Part shown: positions 17,739 to 27,118 of the stretch, one piece after another | How positions within the stretch are numbered: position 1 is the first letter of the stretch | How the letters are laid out: each line of letters opens with the position of its first letter | From: Colwellia sp. RSH04 | GTDB taxonomy: Bacteria > Pseudomonadota > Gammaproteobacteria > Enterobacterales > Alteromonadaceae | DNA length: 64,000 bases | Assembly: GCF_003545765.1 (NCBI RefSeq) | Contig: NZ_QXIO01000001.1 | Location: 496,001 to 560,000 of the forward strand | Reading direction: 5' to 3' | Notes under the pieces: generated by a model | Seen by the model: only the letters and a program-made list of their open reading frames with translations | What the model was told of the DNA's origin: nothing | The model's database searches: none | Program-made: the position numbers and the translations under genes

Positions 17739-20048
17739 ATGCTGACACCCTTTTTCAAGCAATTCAATATAACTGTTACTATTGCGATAGCTCTTTCTAT
17801 AAGTGCTTGCCAAACTACAGCAAACCATAAGACAACGGCTCAACAATCGATGAAATCGAGCCAATTATCGCTGGAAAGTATTTATAAAGATAAAACCTTT
17901 AAATCAGAGAAAATAGGTCAAATTCGTTGGTTAAGTGATGGCAGTGGCTATTTAAGTGTTGAGCAAAACCTTCAAGCAAAAGGTCATGGCAAAAGCATAG
18001 TTCAATATAATCCAACTACGTTAGAGGCGACGATATTAGTAAGTGCTGAACAATTAACACCTGACGGACAAGACAAAGCATTATCGATAGATGATTATCG
18101 CTTTTCAGACGATCGCAGCAAATTACTCATTTACACCAACAGTAAAAAGGTTTGGCGATCAAATAGCCGAGGTGACTATTGGCTATTTGATATAAACCAA
18201 AACCAGTTAACGCAATTGGGCGGCGAGCACGGCAATTCGAGTCAATTAATGTTTGCTAAGTTTTCGCCTGATGCCACCAAGGTAGCTTATGTTTTGCATA
18301 ATAATATTTACCTGCAAAACCTTTCAAACCTCAACATTACCCAGCTTACCAATTCGGCTGGCAAGGGCATTATTAATGGTTTATTTGATTGGGTTTACGA
18401 AGAAGAGTTTTTAATTCGTGATGGCTTTCGTTGGAGCCCAAACGGTAAAAAAATTGCTTATTGGCAACTTGATACTAGCGGTAGTAAAGAGTTTATTATG
18501 ATCAATAATACTGATAGCTTATACCCTACGTTAACTAAATTCCCCTACCCTAAAGTGGGTGAAACAAATGCACTAGCCAAAGTTGGTATTGTTGATATTA
18601 GCAATCAAAAAACAACGTGGAGTCAGTTGCCTGATAATTCTCGCAATATGTATATTCCACGAATGAATTGGTCTGGTAACAGTGACGAAATACTCATTCA
18701 GCATGTCAACAGAAAACAAGACACCAACCACCTTTATTTAACCAATGCAGATTCAGGTAAAGTAAAACTTGTGATGACTGAACAAGAAGAAACCTTTCTC
18801 GACTTTTTTGATGATGCTCGATGGATAGATAACGGTAAAAGCTTTATTTGGACCAGTGAACGCAGTGGTTGGCGTCATCTTTATCGTATAGCACGAGACG
18901 GCTCTTCAATAGTCAACTTAACCCAAGGTAACTTTGATATTACTGACATAAAAGCTATTGATGAAGAAAATGGCTGGTTATACTTTATTGCTTCTCCAGA
19001 CAATGTAAGTCAACGTTATTTATACCGTAGTAAACTTGATGGCTCTTTAAGTAATCAGCGTGTTACTCCAAAAAATCATCAAGGGTTTAACGCTTATCAA
19101 ATGGCTGACAATGGCAGCTGGGCAATACATTCTCACTCAAGCTTTACCCAACCCACCACGAAATATTTGGTAAGTATTTCACCAGAAACCAACAGTACGC
19201 ATGTAAGTCAACACGCACTAATGAAGAACAGTGCGTTATCAGCTAAGTTAGGCCAGCTTAATTTAGCTCAAACTGAGTTTTTTCAAGTTGAAGCGCAAGA
19301 TGGCATTGTATTAGATGGTTATATTACAAGACCTGCCAACTTTGATGCCAATAAGAAGTACCCGATAATATTTTACGTGTATGGCGAAGCATGGGGGCAA
19401 ACTGTTCAAGACAAATGGCGTGGCAATGCTTTTATGTGGGATCAATATCTCACTAAGCAAGGTTTTATTGTCGCCTCAATCGATAACCGAGGAACTCGCG
19501 CCCCTAAAGGGCAAGCGTGGCGTAAATCTATTTATGGTGGTGTTGGTATTTTATCTTCTCGTGACCAAAGCGATGCACTAAAAGCGATGAGCAAACGCTG
19601 GTCATACATTGATACCGACCGTGTTGCAATTTGGGGGCATTCAGGTGGTGGTTCAATGACGTTAAATATGCTCTTTAGATATCCTGAGCAATATCATGTT
19701 GGCATTTCTTCTGCCCCAGTAGCAGACCAACTGCTTTACGATACTATTTATCAAGAACGTTACTCGGGATTATTAGAAGACCACGCTCAAGGTTATAAAC
19801 AAGGTTCGCCGATAACTCATGCTAAAAATCTCGAAGGTAAATTATTACTCGTACATGGCACCGGTGATGATAATGTACATTATCAAGGAGCTGAGCGATT
19901 AATTAATGAGTTAATCAAGCATAATAAACAGTTTGAATTTATGTCATATCCAAACCGTAGTCATAGTTTACGTGAAGGTGAAGGCACTACGTTGCATTAT
20001 AAAACCATGAAAACGCAATTTCTTAAAGAACATCTATTAACTCATTAG
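17739..20048 (+). CDS. Dipeptidyl peptidase IV-like lipoprotein (S9B)
   Basis: The 769-residue protein has lipobox SISAC (C24), an N-terminal eight-bladed propeller with the DPP-IV double-Glu motif YEEEF (E221-E223) that holds the substrate N-terminus, and a C-terminal alpha/beta hydrolase. Catalytic residues visible are Ser in GHSGGGS (S635), Asp in GTGDDNVH (D710 or D711) and His in RSHSL (H742). It would release X-Pro dipeptides from peptides, in the periplasm or at the outer membrane. AAGGAAA precedes the ATG. It stands alone and ends at a terminator shared with the kinase gene. Confidence 0.93.
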   Translation: MLTPFFKQFNITVTIAIALSISACQTTANHKTTAQQSMKSSQLSLESIYKDKTFKSEKIGQIRWLSDGSGYLSVEQNLQAKGHGKSIVQYNPTTLEATILVSAEQLTPDGQDKALSIDDYRFSDDRSKLLIYTNSKKVWRSNSRGDYWLFDINQNQLTQLGGEHGNSSQLMFAKFSPDATKVAYVLHNNIYLQNLSNLNITQLTNSAGKGIINGLFDWVYEEEFLIRDGFRWSPNGKKIAYWQLDTSGSKEFIMINNTDSLYPTLTKFPYPKVGETNALAKVGIVDISNQKTTWSQLPDNSRNMYIPRMNWSGNSDEILIQHVNRKQDTNHLYLTNADSGKVKLVMTEQEETFLDFFDDARWIDNGKSFIWTSERSGWRHLYRIARDGSSIVNLTQGNFDITDIKAIDEENGWLYFIASPDNVSQRYLYRSKLDGSLSNQRVTPKNHQGFNAYQMADNGSWAIHSHSSFTQPTTKYLVSISPETNSTHVSQHALMKNSALSAKLGQLNLAQTEFFQVEAQDGIVLDGYITRPANFDANKKYPIIFYVYGEAWGQTVQDKWRGNAFMWDQYLTKQGFIVASIDNRGTRAPKGQAWRKSIYGGVGILSSRDQSDALKAMSKRWSYIDTDRVAIWGHSGGGSMTLNMLFRYPEQYHVGISSAPVADQLLYDTIYQERYSGLLEDHAQGYKQGSPITHAKNLEGKLLLVHGTGDDNVHYQGAERLINELIKHNKQFEFMSYPNRSHSLREGEGTTLHYKTMKTQFLKEHLLTH

Positions 20049-20090
20049 TCGTTATTTTCACTATAGTAGTTAGATGTATTTCATCATAAG

Positions 20091-20117
20091 AAGGAGCATA
20101 TGTTGATTATGCTCCTT
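20091..20117. terminator. Bidirectional hairpin between DPP-IV and kinase genes
   Basis: AAGGAGCATA (20091-20100) pairs with TATGCTCCTT (20108-20117) around a seven-base loop, in the convergent gap. The U-tracts are short, so efficiency is uncertain. Confidence 0.6.
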
Positions 20118-20123
20118 TGCGAC

Positions 20124-22379
20124 TTATGCTAAATATTTTCGGCAGCACTGATAAAGTAAATCAATATTGATAGGTTTACCTATATGCTGATTAAAGCCAT
20201 GTTTTAAATAGTATTTAATATCACTTTCCATCACGTTAGCCGTTAAAGCAATGATAGGAGTATCAGGGTGAAGGGGCTTTATTATCTTACAAGCCTCGAC
20301 ACCATCTAATATCGGCATTTGAATATCCATAAAAACCATATCAACGTGGTTACTTGCCATTAAATCAACGGCTTCTTGACCATTACTGGCAACAATTATT
20401 TTGGCCTTAGTTGGTGCAAGCATAGTTTTAAAAATGACTTTATTAATGTTGTTATCTTCTGCTAACAATATCGTTTTTTCTTTAAGATCAGGAACCTTTT
20501 TTGAATCAGCCTTAAAGTCATCTTCATTTACCTGCGCAGGTGAAAGAGGTAGCAATACTTTAAAAGTAGAACCTTTGCCTAACTCACTGTTCACCACAAT
20601 AAAGCCATTCATTAATTCAACTAAGCTTTGACTAATTGCCATCCCTAACCCCGTACCACCAAATTTTCGCGTGGTTGAGTTATCCGCTTGCTCAAAGCGA
20701 TTAAATAATCGTTTAACCGCATCCTCTGACATCCCTACACCTGTGTCTTCAATACAAAACGCAAGGTTACCTTGTTCATTGGTATCAATAACAATAGTTA
20801 CCGAACCATGCTCAGTGAACTTAACTGCATTTGAACATACATTAAGCAGGATTTGCTTTACTCTGACCGCATCACCTAGCCAACCATTTTGATAGTTTTC
20901 GCCTTTGATGACTTTTAAAGTAATAGATTTTTCATCCGCTTCTAGCTTTAGTGCCCCGTATATAGCATCAACAAGAAGGTTTAAACTAAACGGTGCTTGC
21001 TCTAAATCTAATTTACCCGCCTCAATTTTAGAGAAATCTAAAATATCGTTAATAATAGTTAATAGCGTTTTTGAAGAGTACATGGCTTTATTTAGTAGAT
21101 CATTTGCTTCAACTGATTGTGGCATTTGTTTTAACAGTTGAAGAGTCCCTAAAACACCATTCATGGGGGTTCTAATTTCGTGACTCATATTCGCTAAGAA
21201 TAATGATTTAGACTTATTTGCTTCTTCTGCAAATTGCTTAGCTTGTTCAATTTCCTGTTTCTGTTGTGAAAGTGCTTCATTGTGCTCTTGCAGTTGTTCA
21301 TTACTGAGTGCTAACTTTTTTGTTTGCTCCATTACTTTAAGCTTCAACCGTTTATTAAAGCGCATTTGTACAATGGAATAACTAATAAACAAAAAGAGCA
21401 GTAGCAAAGCAAAATAAACAAACCTATTATCAAACTCCAACGGTTTAGCGACGTATTCTTCTAATAACAAGCCTTCAATACTTGCTGATGAAGGCGCCAT
21501 TTTCAAATCTTTATACGTTTGCGCAATTCGATCAAACCTTTCTGGGAAAACATTTCCAATGGCTGTAAAGCTTGGTTTGATTAAACTTTCAGTAATTCTG
21601 CCTTCTTCGAGTAATTGCTCTTTAGAAGATCTTGAACGATATTTATTCATGATAAGCGAAGTAAGTTCACGCTGGTTTTCTAATGCATACCTCCAACCTT
21701 TTCGCGTTGCTTCAACAAATCGCTCAACACCTTCGAAGTCCTGAGTTACTCTTTTTTCAGAGGTAAACAATAAGTCGCCATAGAAATCGATTCCGTAACT
21801 TGATGGATCAATAATATTTGTCGCAAGCTCTTTTTGTTGATAATTAAAAGGCTGATTAGAGCGATAAGCAGACATGACATCTGCTACACCATTAGTAAGC
21901 ACCCAGTCATCAAAGTTATGCGGAACAAACTCATATTTGTCTTCATAAATACCAAACATGTGCAATAATGCTTGTAGTGAGGCATCATCAACACTTCGTT
22001 GGAACATGATTTTTTTCCCGACTAAATCATAGGGGCTGGAAATACCTGATTCCTTTAATGCTAGAAAAACCAACGGACTTGATTGAAAAATAGTACTTGC
22101 GATAACTAACGGTTTACCGTTAAGTCGCTGAACAACAATTGACGAGTCTGCGACCCCAAAATCAGCTCGCCCTTCTAGCACATCATTAATGGCACTGGTT
22201 TTAATATCTCTTTCTCTTATTTCAACATCAAATCCCGCATCTTGATAAAAACCTTGCTCTTTCGCTGCATAAAACCCAGCAAATTGAAACTGATGAAACC
22301 ATTTTAACTGTAATACCACTTTCTCTTGCGCAACCACAAAAGGAGAGAGAAAAAATAGTGCAAATATAAGTTTCTTCAT
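20124..22379 (-). CDS. Hybrid histidine kinase with THI5/NMT1 sensor domain
   Basis: I start at ATG 22379 because it begins a signal peptide ([18 protein letters not shown]); the reading extends 43 codons upstream without family character. Order over 751 residues: periplasmic NMT1/THI5-type binding domain (about 20-300, starting [23 protein letters not shown]), membrane span (about 325-345), coiled coil, HisKA with H400 in [10 protein letters not shown], HATPase (GTGLGMAIS), and a receiver with D685 in VFMDIQMP. The sensor fold binds pyrimidine-like or other small ligands. No response regulator gene is adjacent, so its partner is unknown. Confidence 0.9.
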   Translation of the reverse strand: MKKLIFALFFLSPFVVAQEKVVLQLKWFHQFQFAGFYAAKEQGFYQDAGFDVEIRERDIKTSAINDVLEGRADFGVADSSIVVQRLNGKPLVIASTIFQSSPLVFLALKESGISSPYDLVGKKIMFQRSVDDASLQALLHMFGIYEDKYEFVPHNFDDWVLTNGVADVMSAYRSNQPFNYQQKELATNIIDPSSYGIDFYGDLLFTSEKRVTQDFEGVERFVEATRKGWRYALENQRELTSLIMNKYRSRSSKEQLLEEGRITESLIKPSFTAIGNVFPERFDRIAQTYKDLKMAPSSASIEGLLLEEYVAKPLEFDNRFVYFALLLLFLFISYSIVQMRFNKRLKLKVMEQTKKLALSNEQLQEHNEALSQQKQEIEQAKQFAEEANKSKSLFLANMSHEIRTPMNGVLGTLQLLKQMPQSVEANDLLNKAMYSSKTLLTIINDILDFSKIEAGKLDLEQAPFSLNLLVDAIYGALKLEADEKSITLKVIKGENYQNGWLGDAVRVKQILLNVCSNAVKFTEHGSVTIVIDTNEQGNLAFCIEDTGVGMSEDAVKRLFNRFEQADNSTTRKFGGTGLGMAISQSLVELMNGFIVVNSELGKGSTFKVLLPLSPAQVNEDDFKADSKKVPDLKEKTILLAEDNNINKVIFKTMLAPTKAKIIVASNGQEAVDLMASNHVDMVFMDIQMPILDGVEACKIIKPLHPDTPIIALTANVMESDIKYYLKHGFNQHIGKPINIDLLYQCCRKYLA

Positions 22380-22437
22380 GTATGAATAAATTCCTAAACA
22401 GTCACTGTTAGCATAGCTTACTTTATTGTAATTAGTA

Positions 22438-22869
22438 TTAATGGACATTATTAGGAAGCAAAGCATCTCTTCTCGATGAATGATGCTCAACAATAAGCCA
22501 TTGTCCATTTCGCTGATGAAAAGTCATACTAAAACGAGCTATCACTTCGGTTTCAAAATCATCATCATTAAGTACAAACGAATAAAGCCCAGAACAAATG
22601 GCAGTATTGTCGAAACAGCGCAGGTACTTATCTAAAAAGTGTACCTTACATGATTGACTGTGAAGTAATTCTTCAAAATAACTACGAATAGCTGTATTAG
22701 TGATCCTTTGTGTTGAAATAAATGTTCCCCACAGTGCTGCATCAGCAGCATAAAGTGAGCAAAGATCATCTAACTTCTTAGCAGATAGATATTGTTGCCA
22801 CCTAGCGAGTAAAGATAATACTTCTTGTTGTTGCTGACTTGGCTCATTACCGTTTTCAACAAGCTTCAT
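22438..22869 (-). CDS. SnoaL-like/NTF2-fold protein
   Basis: The protein of about 143 residues has the NTF2-like pattern [26 protein letters not shown], then a helix, and the closing strand [21 protein letters not shown]. It resembles calcium/calmodulin kinase II association-domain or SnoaL-like proteins. I use ATG 22869; the reading continues to TTG 22920 with no Shine-Dalgarno site. It is 58 bases upstream of the kinase gene on the same strand and may be co-transcribed. Function unknown. Confidence 0.65.
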   Translation of the reverse strand: MKLVENGNEPSQQQQEVLSLLARWQQYLSAKKLDDLCSLYAADAALWGTFISTQRITNTAIRSYFEELLHSQSCKVHFLDKYLRCFDNTAICSGLYSFVLNDDDFETEVIARFSMTFHQRNGQWLIVEHHSSRRDALLPNNVH

Positions 22870-23062
22870 ATTTAGTAGCCCAAATTTATTATCATTTAAC
22901 TTACTATAAAACGAAGACAAAGAATGTTATACAACAATAGATAACTTTATTTATCAGCCTATTTTTTATTTGCTGAGAACCATTACTTAAAACTATCACT
23001 GAAAACTATTACTTAAAGTAATTACTACAACCCCATAACTGCAAAACTATAACTGAGATGTC

Positions 23063-23815
23063 ATGACTTATAACAAAGTAGCCATTATTACCGGGGCGGG
23101 TCGAGGTATAGGCGCAAAAACAGCAAAACTGTTTGCCCAACACCAATACGCCGTGTGTATTAACTATAAAAATGATGCCCACTCTGCCAACCAAGTCGCT
23201 GACACTATTAGACAAGAAGGTGGACAATGCATCGTTGTGCAAGCTGATGTTTCATGTGAGGCTGATGTTGAACGTTTATTTATCACCGTGGACGAACAAC
23301 TTGGTACGCCTACTGTTCTTGTGAATAATGCGGGTATGTTGAAGCAACAATCTCGGCTAGACCTAATGACTGCAGAGCGAATCAATGCCATCTTCACTAA
23401 CAATGTCACCAGTTATTTTTTATGTAGTAAAGCAGCGGTTAAACGTATGTCGACTCGATACGGCGGCAAAGGCGGTGTTATTGTTAATGTTTCTTCTGCT
23501 GCAGCGCGAACAGGCTCTCCTAATGAATACATCGATTATGCAGCGTCAAAAGGTGCGATTGATACCTTAACTAAAGGGCTTTCAGTAGAAGTGGCTGACG
23601 AAGGGGTCCGTGTTAATTGCGTACGACCAGGGTTAATTTATACTGATATGCACGCCGATGGCGGCGAGCCTGAGCGCATTGAACGCCTGAAGGGTAATAT
23701 TCCCATGCAACGAGGCGGACAGCCAAAAGAAGTCGCAGAAGCGATTTATTGGCTGGCATCAGATAAATCTTCTTTTTCAACCGGAAATTTTTTAGATGTT
23801 ACTGGTGGGATTTAG
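23063..23815 (+). CDS. SDR family oxidoreductase (FabG-like)
   Basis: The 250-residue protein has TGAGRGIG (residues 10-17), NNAG, the catalytic Ser in VNVSSAAARTGS, YxxxK in DYAASKGA and the C-terminal GNFLDVTGG typical of 3-oxoacyl-ACP-reductase-like SDRs such as YgfF. The Rossmann Asp position carries Tyr-Lys-Asn after the second strand (CINYKND), suggesting NADPH use. The specific substrate cannot be predicted. The leader before the ATG repeats the short phrase aaaactat-n-act three times (about 22988-23053). Confidence 0.85.
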   Translation: MTYNKVAIITGAGRGIGAKTAKLFAQHQYAVCINYKNDAHSANQVADTIRQEGGQCIVVQADVSCEADVERLFITVDEQLGTPTVLVNNAGMLKQQSRLDLMTAERINAIFTNNVTSYFLCSKAAVKRMSTRYGGKGGVIVNVSSAAARTGSPNEYIDYAASKGAIDTLTKGLSVEVADEGVRVNCVRPGLIYTDMHADGGEPERIERLKGNIPMQRGGQPKEVAEAIYWLASDKSSFSTGNFLDVTGGI

Positions 23816-23879
23816 CTTTAAAACGATAGTAAAATCCTAATAGCGCTCAGCTTCGAGATAGTTTTAATAATAGCAAAGC

Positions 23880-23918
23880 AGTATTCACTTATTTAATTGT
23901 TCCAAATAAGTGAATACT
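23880..23918. repeat. 15-bp AT-rich inverted repeat
   Basis: AGTATTCACTTATTT (23880-23894) is exactly repeated inverted at 23904-23918 around a nine-base loop, in the convergent gap between the SDR gene and the first pullulanase gene. No U-tract follows. It may still stop or stabilise both transcripts. Confidence 0.7.
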
Positions 23919-23951
23919 AATGCTGCTGATGTAGCGAGTAAACTACACAAC

Positions 23952-23988
23952 TTTTGCCTTCATTTTTGCCTTCATTTTTTGCCTTCAT
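23952..23988. repeat. Three tandem copies of a 12-bp unit
   Basis: TTTTGCCTTCAT occurs at 23952-23963 and 23964-23975, and again with one more T at 23976-23988. This is a short tandem repeat in non-coding DNA, probably from slippage. Confidence 0.85.
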
Positions 23989-24038
23989 TCAAGTGAGTTT
24001 ATCTCTTAGCTGAATTAATAAACAAAGATAAACACACC

Positions 24039-26909
24039 CTACCTAGGCTTAACAAACACTGCCGTTGTCAACGCAGGTACTGTAATACTCTGCTCTTTAA
24101 CCACACTTTGCTTGACTACATCATCGGCCCCTGCCGCTTGTTCTTTATGCAATTGATAACCAGAGAAAGTTAACTCTTGTTCAGCTGTACCACTAAAGGT
24201 TTGGCTTTTTGCTGAGGTATTAAAAACGACTAATATATTTTGATAATTATTATCGACTTGAGCACCTAGGTTATCGTTTAGCGCCATGACAATTAATCCT
24301 GCCTGCGCATTTTCGCCAGTATTCAAAAAGCTTACTTTTTCAATAATCTCTTGTGCTGTTGCCAACCTAAATAAAGGAGTAGACATTCTTATCGCTAACA
24401 TTTGTGTAAACACATCACTACTAAAGGTAATATGCTTTGCAGACACTTTATCTCTACCCTGATGCCCTACCATCACTTCTTTTATTAATGGCCAATTGTC
24501 TTTATCTTTTGCTTCTGGTGGTAATCCCACATGATAAAAGTTATTTTGTTTAGAAAAATCAACTCTATTGAACCAGTCGCCATAATCATAACTATCGCGT
24601 AAATAAGATTTTGAACGTAAGAACTCAGCGCCTAAATGTAAGAATGGAATACCCTGTGCAAAGAGTGCGAACGAGATACTTTGTAAATGTAAACGTACTC
24701 TATCTTCTGTTGAAAGTTCAAACGGCAGACGGTACTGACTGTTGTCCCATAGTGTTTGGTTATCATGTTTTGACACATAATTAATGGTATCCGCAGGATC
24801 TAAGGCATAACCAGTGGGTTGATCACCATAGGGAACTTCTTTACCTAATACTTGCTGTCCATGTTCATTGGTTAAGGTGAACTCAGCCAAATTTCCTGCT
24901 AAGCCTAAACGCAATTGCGCCATTTTCAGGTGGTAATCACTTAAATCTTTTGTCTGACTTTGCTGGTTATTCGGTAAGGTTAACAAACCATTACCTACAC
25001 CTTGCCCCTTACGGGTATTATTGCCTGAGCCTCGAACTGCATCTCTTAACCTATCAGTAAACGTACCAATTTCTGTACCGCCAAGCTCTAACTGACTAGC
25101 TTGTACAAACTGGCGATTATGGGCGACTTCACCAAAGTTCCAGCCTTCGCCATAAAAGTAACTATCACTATCAACTTGTCTTACCGCTGCTCTTGCTTCA
25201 AGCATTGCTTGTTTCGGTTGATGCCCCATTAAGTCAAAACGAAAACCATCAATTTTATAGTCTCGCGCCCAAACAATTAATGAATCCGTCATTAATTTAG
25301 CCATCATAACTCGCTCTGTCGCGGTATTGTCGCAACAGGTAGATTGCTCAATAGCACCTGAGATTGGGTCAAGACGATGATAGTAATTAGGTACGATTTT
25401 ATCGAGAACTGATTTTTCTTCTAAACCCGATTCATAAGTATGGTTATAAACAACATCCATAATCACCCTAAATCCTAAGCCATGAAGGCTCTGCACCATT
25501 TCTCTAAATTCAATAATACGTGCTTTACCTTGTGGGTTTAGCGCATAACTTCCTTCAGGTACCGTGTAATGGTAAGGATCATATCCCCAGTTATAGTTGT
25601 CTAACTCGCGTAACTCACTCACAAGTTGCTGTGCTTGGGTGCCATTAGGATCAAAGCTTGAAAGCACTGAAAATAGTGATTGCTCTGGCGTAATCGTTAC
25701 ACTGCTATTTTTTTGGCAAACAAAGGCATGAGGTGCGATAGCACATACTTTGGCCATACTGTCATACAGATCAATAGCTTTGCTTTGATCTTCATTGACG
25801 GTGCCAATGTCATAAGTGGGTAATAGGTGAACGGTATTTAATCCCGCTTTTTGCAGTGATTTTAAGTGCTGCATACCGTAAGAGTCTTGCTCACTAAATG
25901 CCTTGTATTTACCACGAAAACGGCTGTCTGACAGTTTGCTATCAATCGAACTAAAATCACGAATATGGGTTTCATATAATACATGATCTTCAACATTGTT
26001 CACTGTGGGTATTTGATGACTATTCCAGCTTGGTGGTTGAGTATCGCTAGCCGCTAAGTCAACAATTTGTGAATACTTACTATTCATTGAAAGACTTAAA
26101 GAATATGGGTCTGTGGTAATAAGGGTTTCTACTTGCTTGCTCGCAGGATGATAAACCGTGATTTGATACTGATAATAACTGCCGTTTAATGCTTTGGGGA
26201 TTGCTACGTGCCAAAGGCCAGTGTTTTCATCTTCAGTCAGTGCAAATGTCTCACTAGCAGAGATGCGTTGTTCATTTAATTCAACAGTATTTTTATCAAA
26301 TAAGAGTACATTAATTTGTTGGGCCGTTGGTGCCCATAATTTAAAATGTGTTTGCTGCGCGGTTAAGGTGGCTCCTAAGCCTTGTTCTTCATCGGCATCG
26401 TTACTGCTTTGTGTATATAAGGCGTCAATTACTGCCCCTGTTTGCACAAAAGAAACATTCTGTACCTGCTTTGCTTTATCAAGCGCAAGCACCATTAACT
26501 GCTGCTTTAACCAAGCTTTTGCTTCAGTCGCAGTTAAGTCAACTTTATAGGCTTGAAAATCAGCTAAATGAGGAAACTTTTTAGCAAGCTTAGCTGGCAT
26601 ATCAGTGGTTTGCAGCGTAACAGCATCTGTTATGGCGTTATTCGCTTTAACAAGCTGATAAACGACACTATCTTCATTTTTGGGCAACAGTAATAATTCT
26701 GGCGTTAGCCAATGAGCTGCACTGTCAGTGGCTTGACTTGCTAATGTACTCGCATCAGATAACACGGCTAAACCAGTACTTTCAGATGTTATCGTTGTTG
26801 CACTGTGATCAGGTGAATCCACCGTTTGTCCGTTATCTTTACAGCTTGATAAACATAAAGGAGCTAACAAAGCGGCGACAGTGAGTAATGAAGTTGAATG
26901 CTGTTTCAT
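24039..26909 (-). CDS. Pullulanase-type alpha-1,6-glucosidase lipoprotein
   Basis: The 956-residue protein has lipobox CLSSC (C23). A CBM48-like region (about 180-270, FKLWAPTAQQINVLLFD) precedes the GH13 barrel with YETHIRDFS, DVVYNHTYE, nucleophile D559 in FRFDLMG, acid/base E588 in YGEGW and YVSKHDN. The C-terminus has the usual pullulanase beta domain. It lacks the PUD/CBM41 and the SusE/F-like modules of the paralogue at 27119. It would cleave alpha-1,6 branches of pullulan, starch or glycogen. A LacI-type operator lies 75 bases upstream of its start. Confidence 0.9.
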   Translation of the reverse strand: MKQHSTSLLTVAALLAPLCLSSCKDNGQTVDSPDHSATTITSESTGLAVLSDASTLASQATDSAAHWLTPELLLLPKNEDSVVYQLVKANNAITDAVTLQTTDMPAKLAKKFPHLADFQAYKVDLTATEAKAWLKQQLMVLALDKAKQVQNVSFVQTGAVIDALYTQSSNDADEEQGLGATLTAQQTHFKLWAPTAQQINVLLFDKNTVELNEQRISASETFALTEDENTGLWHVAIPKALNGSYYQYQITVYHPASKQVETLITTDPYSLSLSMNSKYSQIVDLAASDTQPPSWNSHQIPTVNNVEDHVLYETHIRDFSSIDSKLSDSRFRGKYKAFSEQDSYGMQHLKSLQKAGLNTVHLLPTYDIGTVNEDQSKAIDLYDSMAKVCAIAPHAFVCQKNSSVTITPEQSLFSVLSSFDPNGTQAQQLVSELRELDNYNWGYDPYHYTVPEGSYALNPQGKARIIEFREMVQSLHGLGFRVIMDVVYNHTYESGLEEKSVLDKIVPNYYHRLDPISGAIEQSTCCDNTATERVMMAKLMTDSLIVWARDYKIDGFRFDLMGHQPKQAMLEARAAVRQVDSDSYFYGEGWNFGEVAHNRQFVQASQLELGGTEIGTFTDRLRDAVRGSGNNTRKGQGVGNGLLTLPNNQQSQTKDLSDYHLKMAQLRLGLAGNLAEFTLTNEHGQQVLGKEVPYGDQPTGYALDPADTINYVSKHDNQTLWDNSQYRLPFELSTEDRVRLHLQSISFALFAQGIPFLHLGAEFLRSKSYLRDSYDYGDWFNRVDFSKQNNFYHVGLPPEAKDKDNWPLIKEVMVGHQGRDKVSAKHITFSSDVFTQMLAIRMSTPLFRLATAQEIIEKVSFLNTGENAQAGLIVMALNDNLGAQVDNNYQNILVVFNTSAKSQTFSGTAEQELTFSGYQLHKEQAAGADDVVKQSVVKEQSITVPALTTAVFVKPR

Positions 26910-26983
26910 AATAAATATTTAATTAACAATTTATATAACTAACTTACTTGTTCAGTAAAAATAAAAGAACACTTTTTGTCATT

Positions 26984-26999
26984 TTGCATACGTATTCAA
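26984..26999. promoter_or_regulatory. LacI-type operator, pullulanase 1
   Basis: TTGCATACGTATTCAA, a 16-bp palindrome around a central CG, lies between the terminator of the upstream gene and the start at 26909. It is identical to the copy at 47093-47108. Confidence 0.8.
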
Positions 27000-27015
27000 A
27001 TAAACACGTCCTAAC

Positions 27016-27052
27016 AAAAAAGACTTACTGAATAAAACCAGTAAGCCTTTTT
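27016..27052 (-). terminator. Terminator of the large pullulanase gene
   Basis: On the minus strand a stem with core CTTACTG/CAGTAAG, extended by A-T pairs with one mismatch, ends in six T. It separates the two pullulanase genes into distinct transcripts. Confidence 0.85.
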
Positions 27053-27118
27053 AATTAGAGCGTGTTTGTATTGCTTTTGAATTAAAGCAAGATTATGGCC
27101 TTGCTTTAACAATCACTG

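Noticed and set aside
21440-21470. GACGTATTC, resembling the LacI-type operator
   Set aside because: It is only a half match, not palindromic, and lies within the kinase coding region.
20401-21744. Several plus-strand frames of 60-80 residues
   Set aside because: They are antisense to the histidine kinase gene, which has full domain support.
23952-23988. Tandem 12-bp repeats considered as a CRISPR remnant
   Set aside because: Units are directly joined with no spacers and no cas genes are present.
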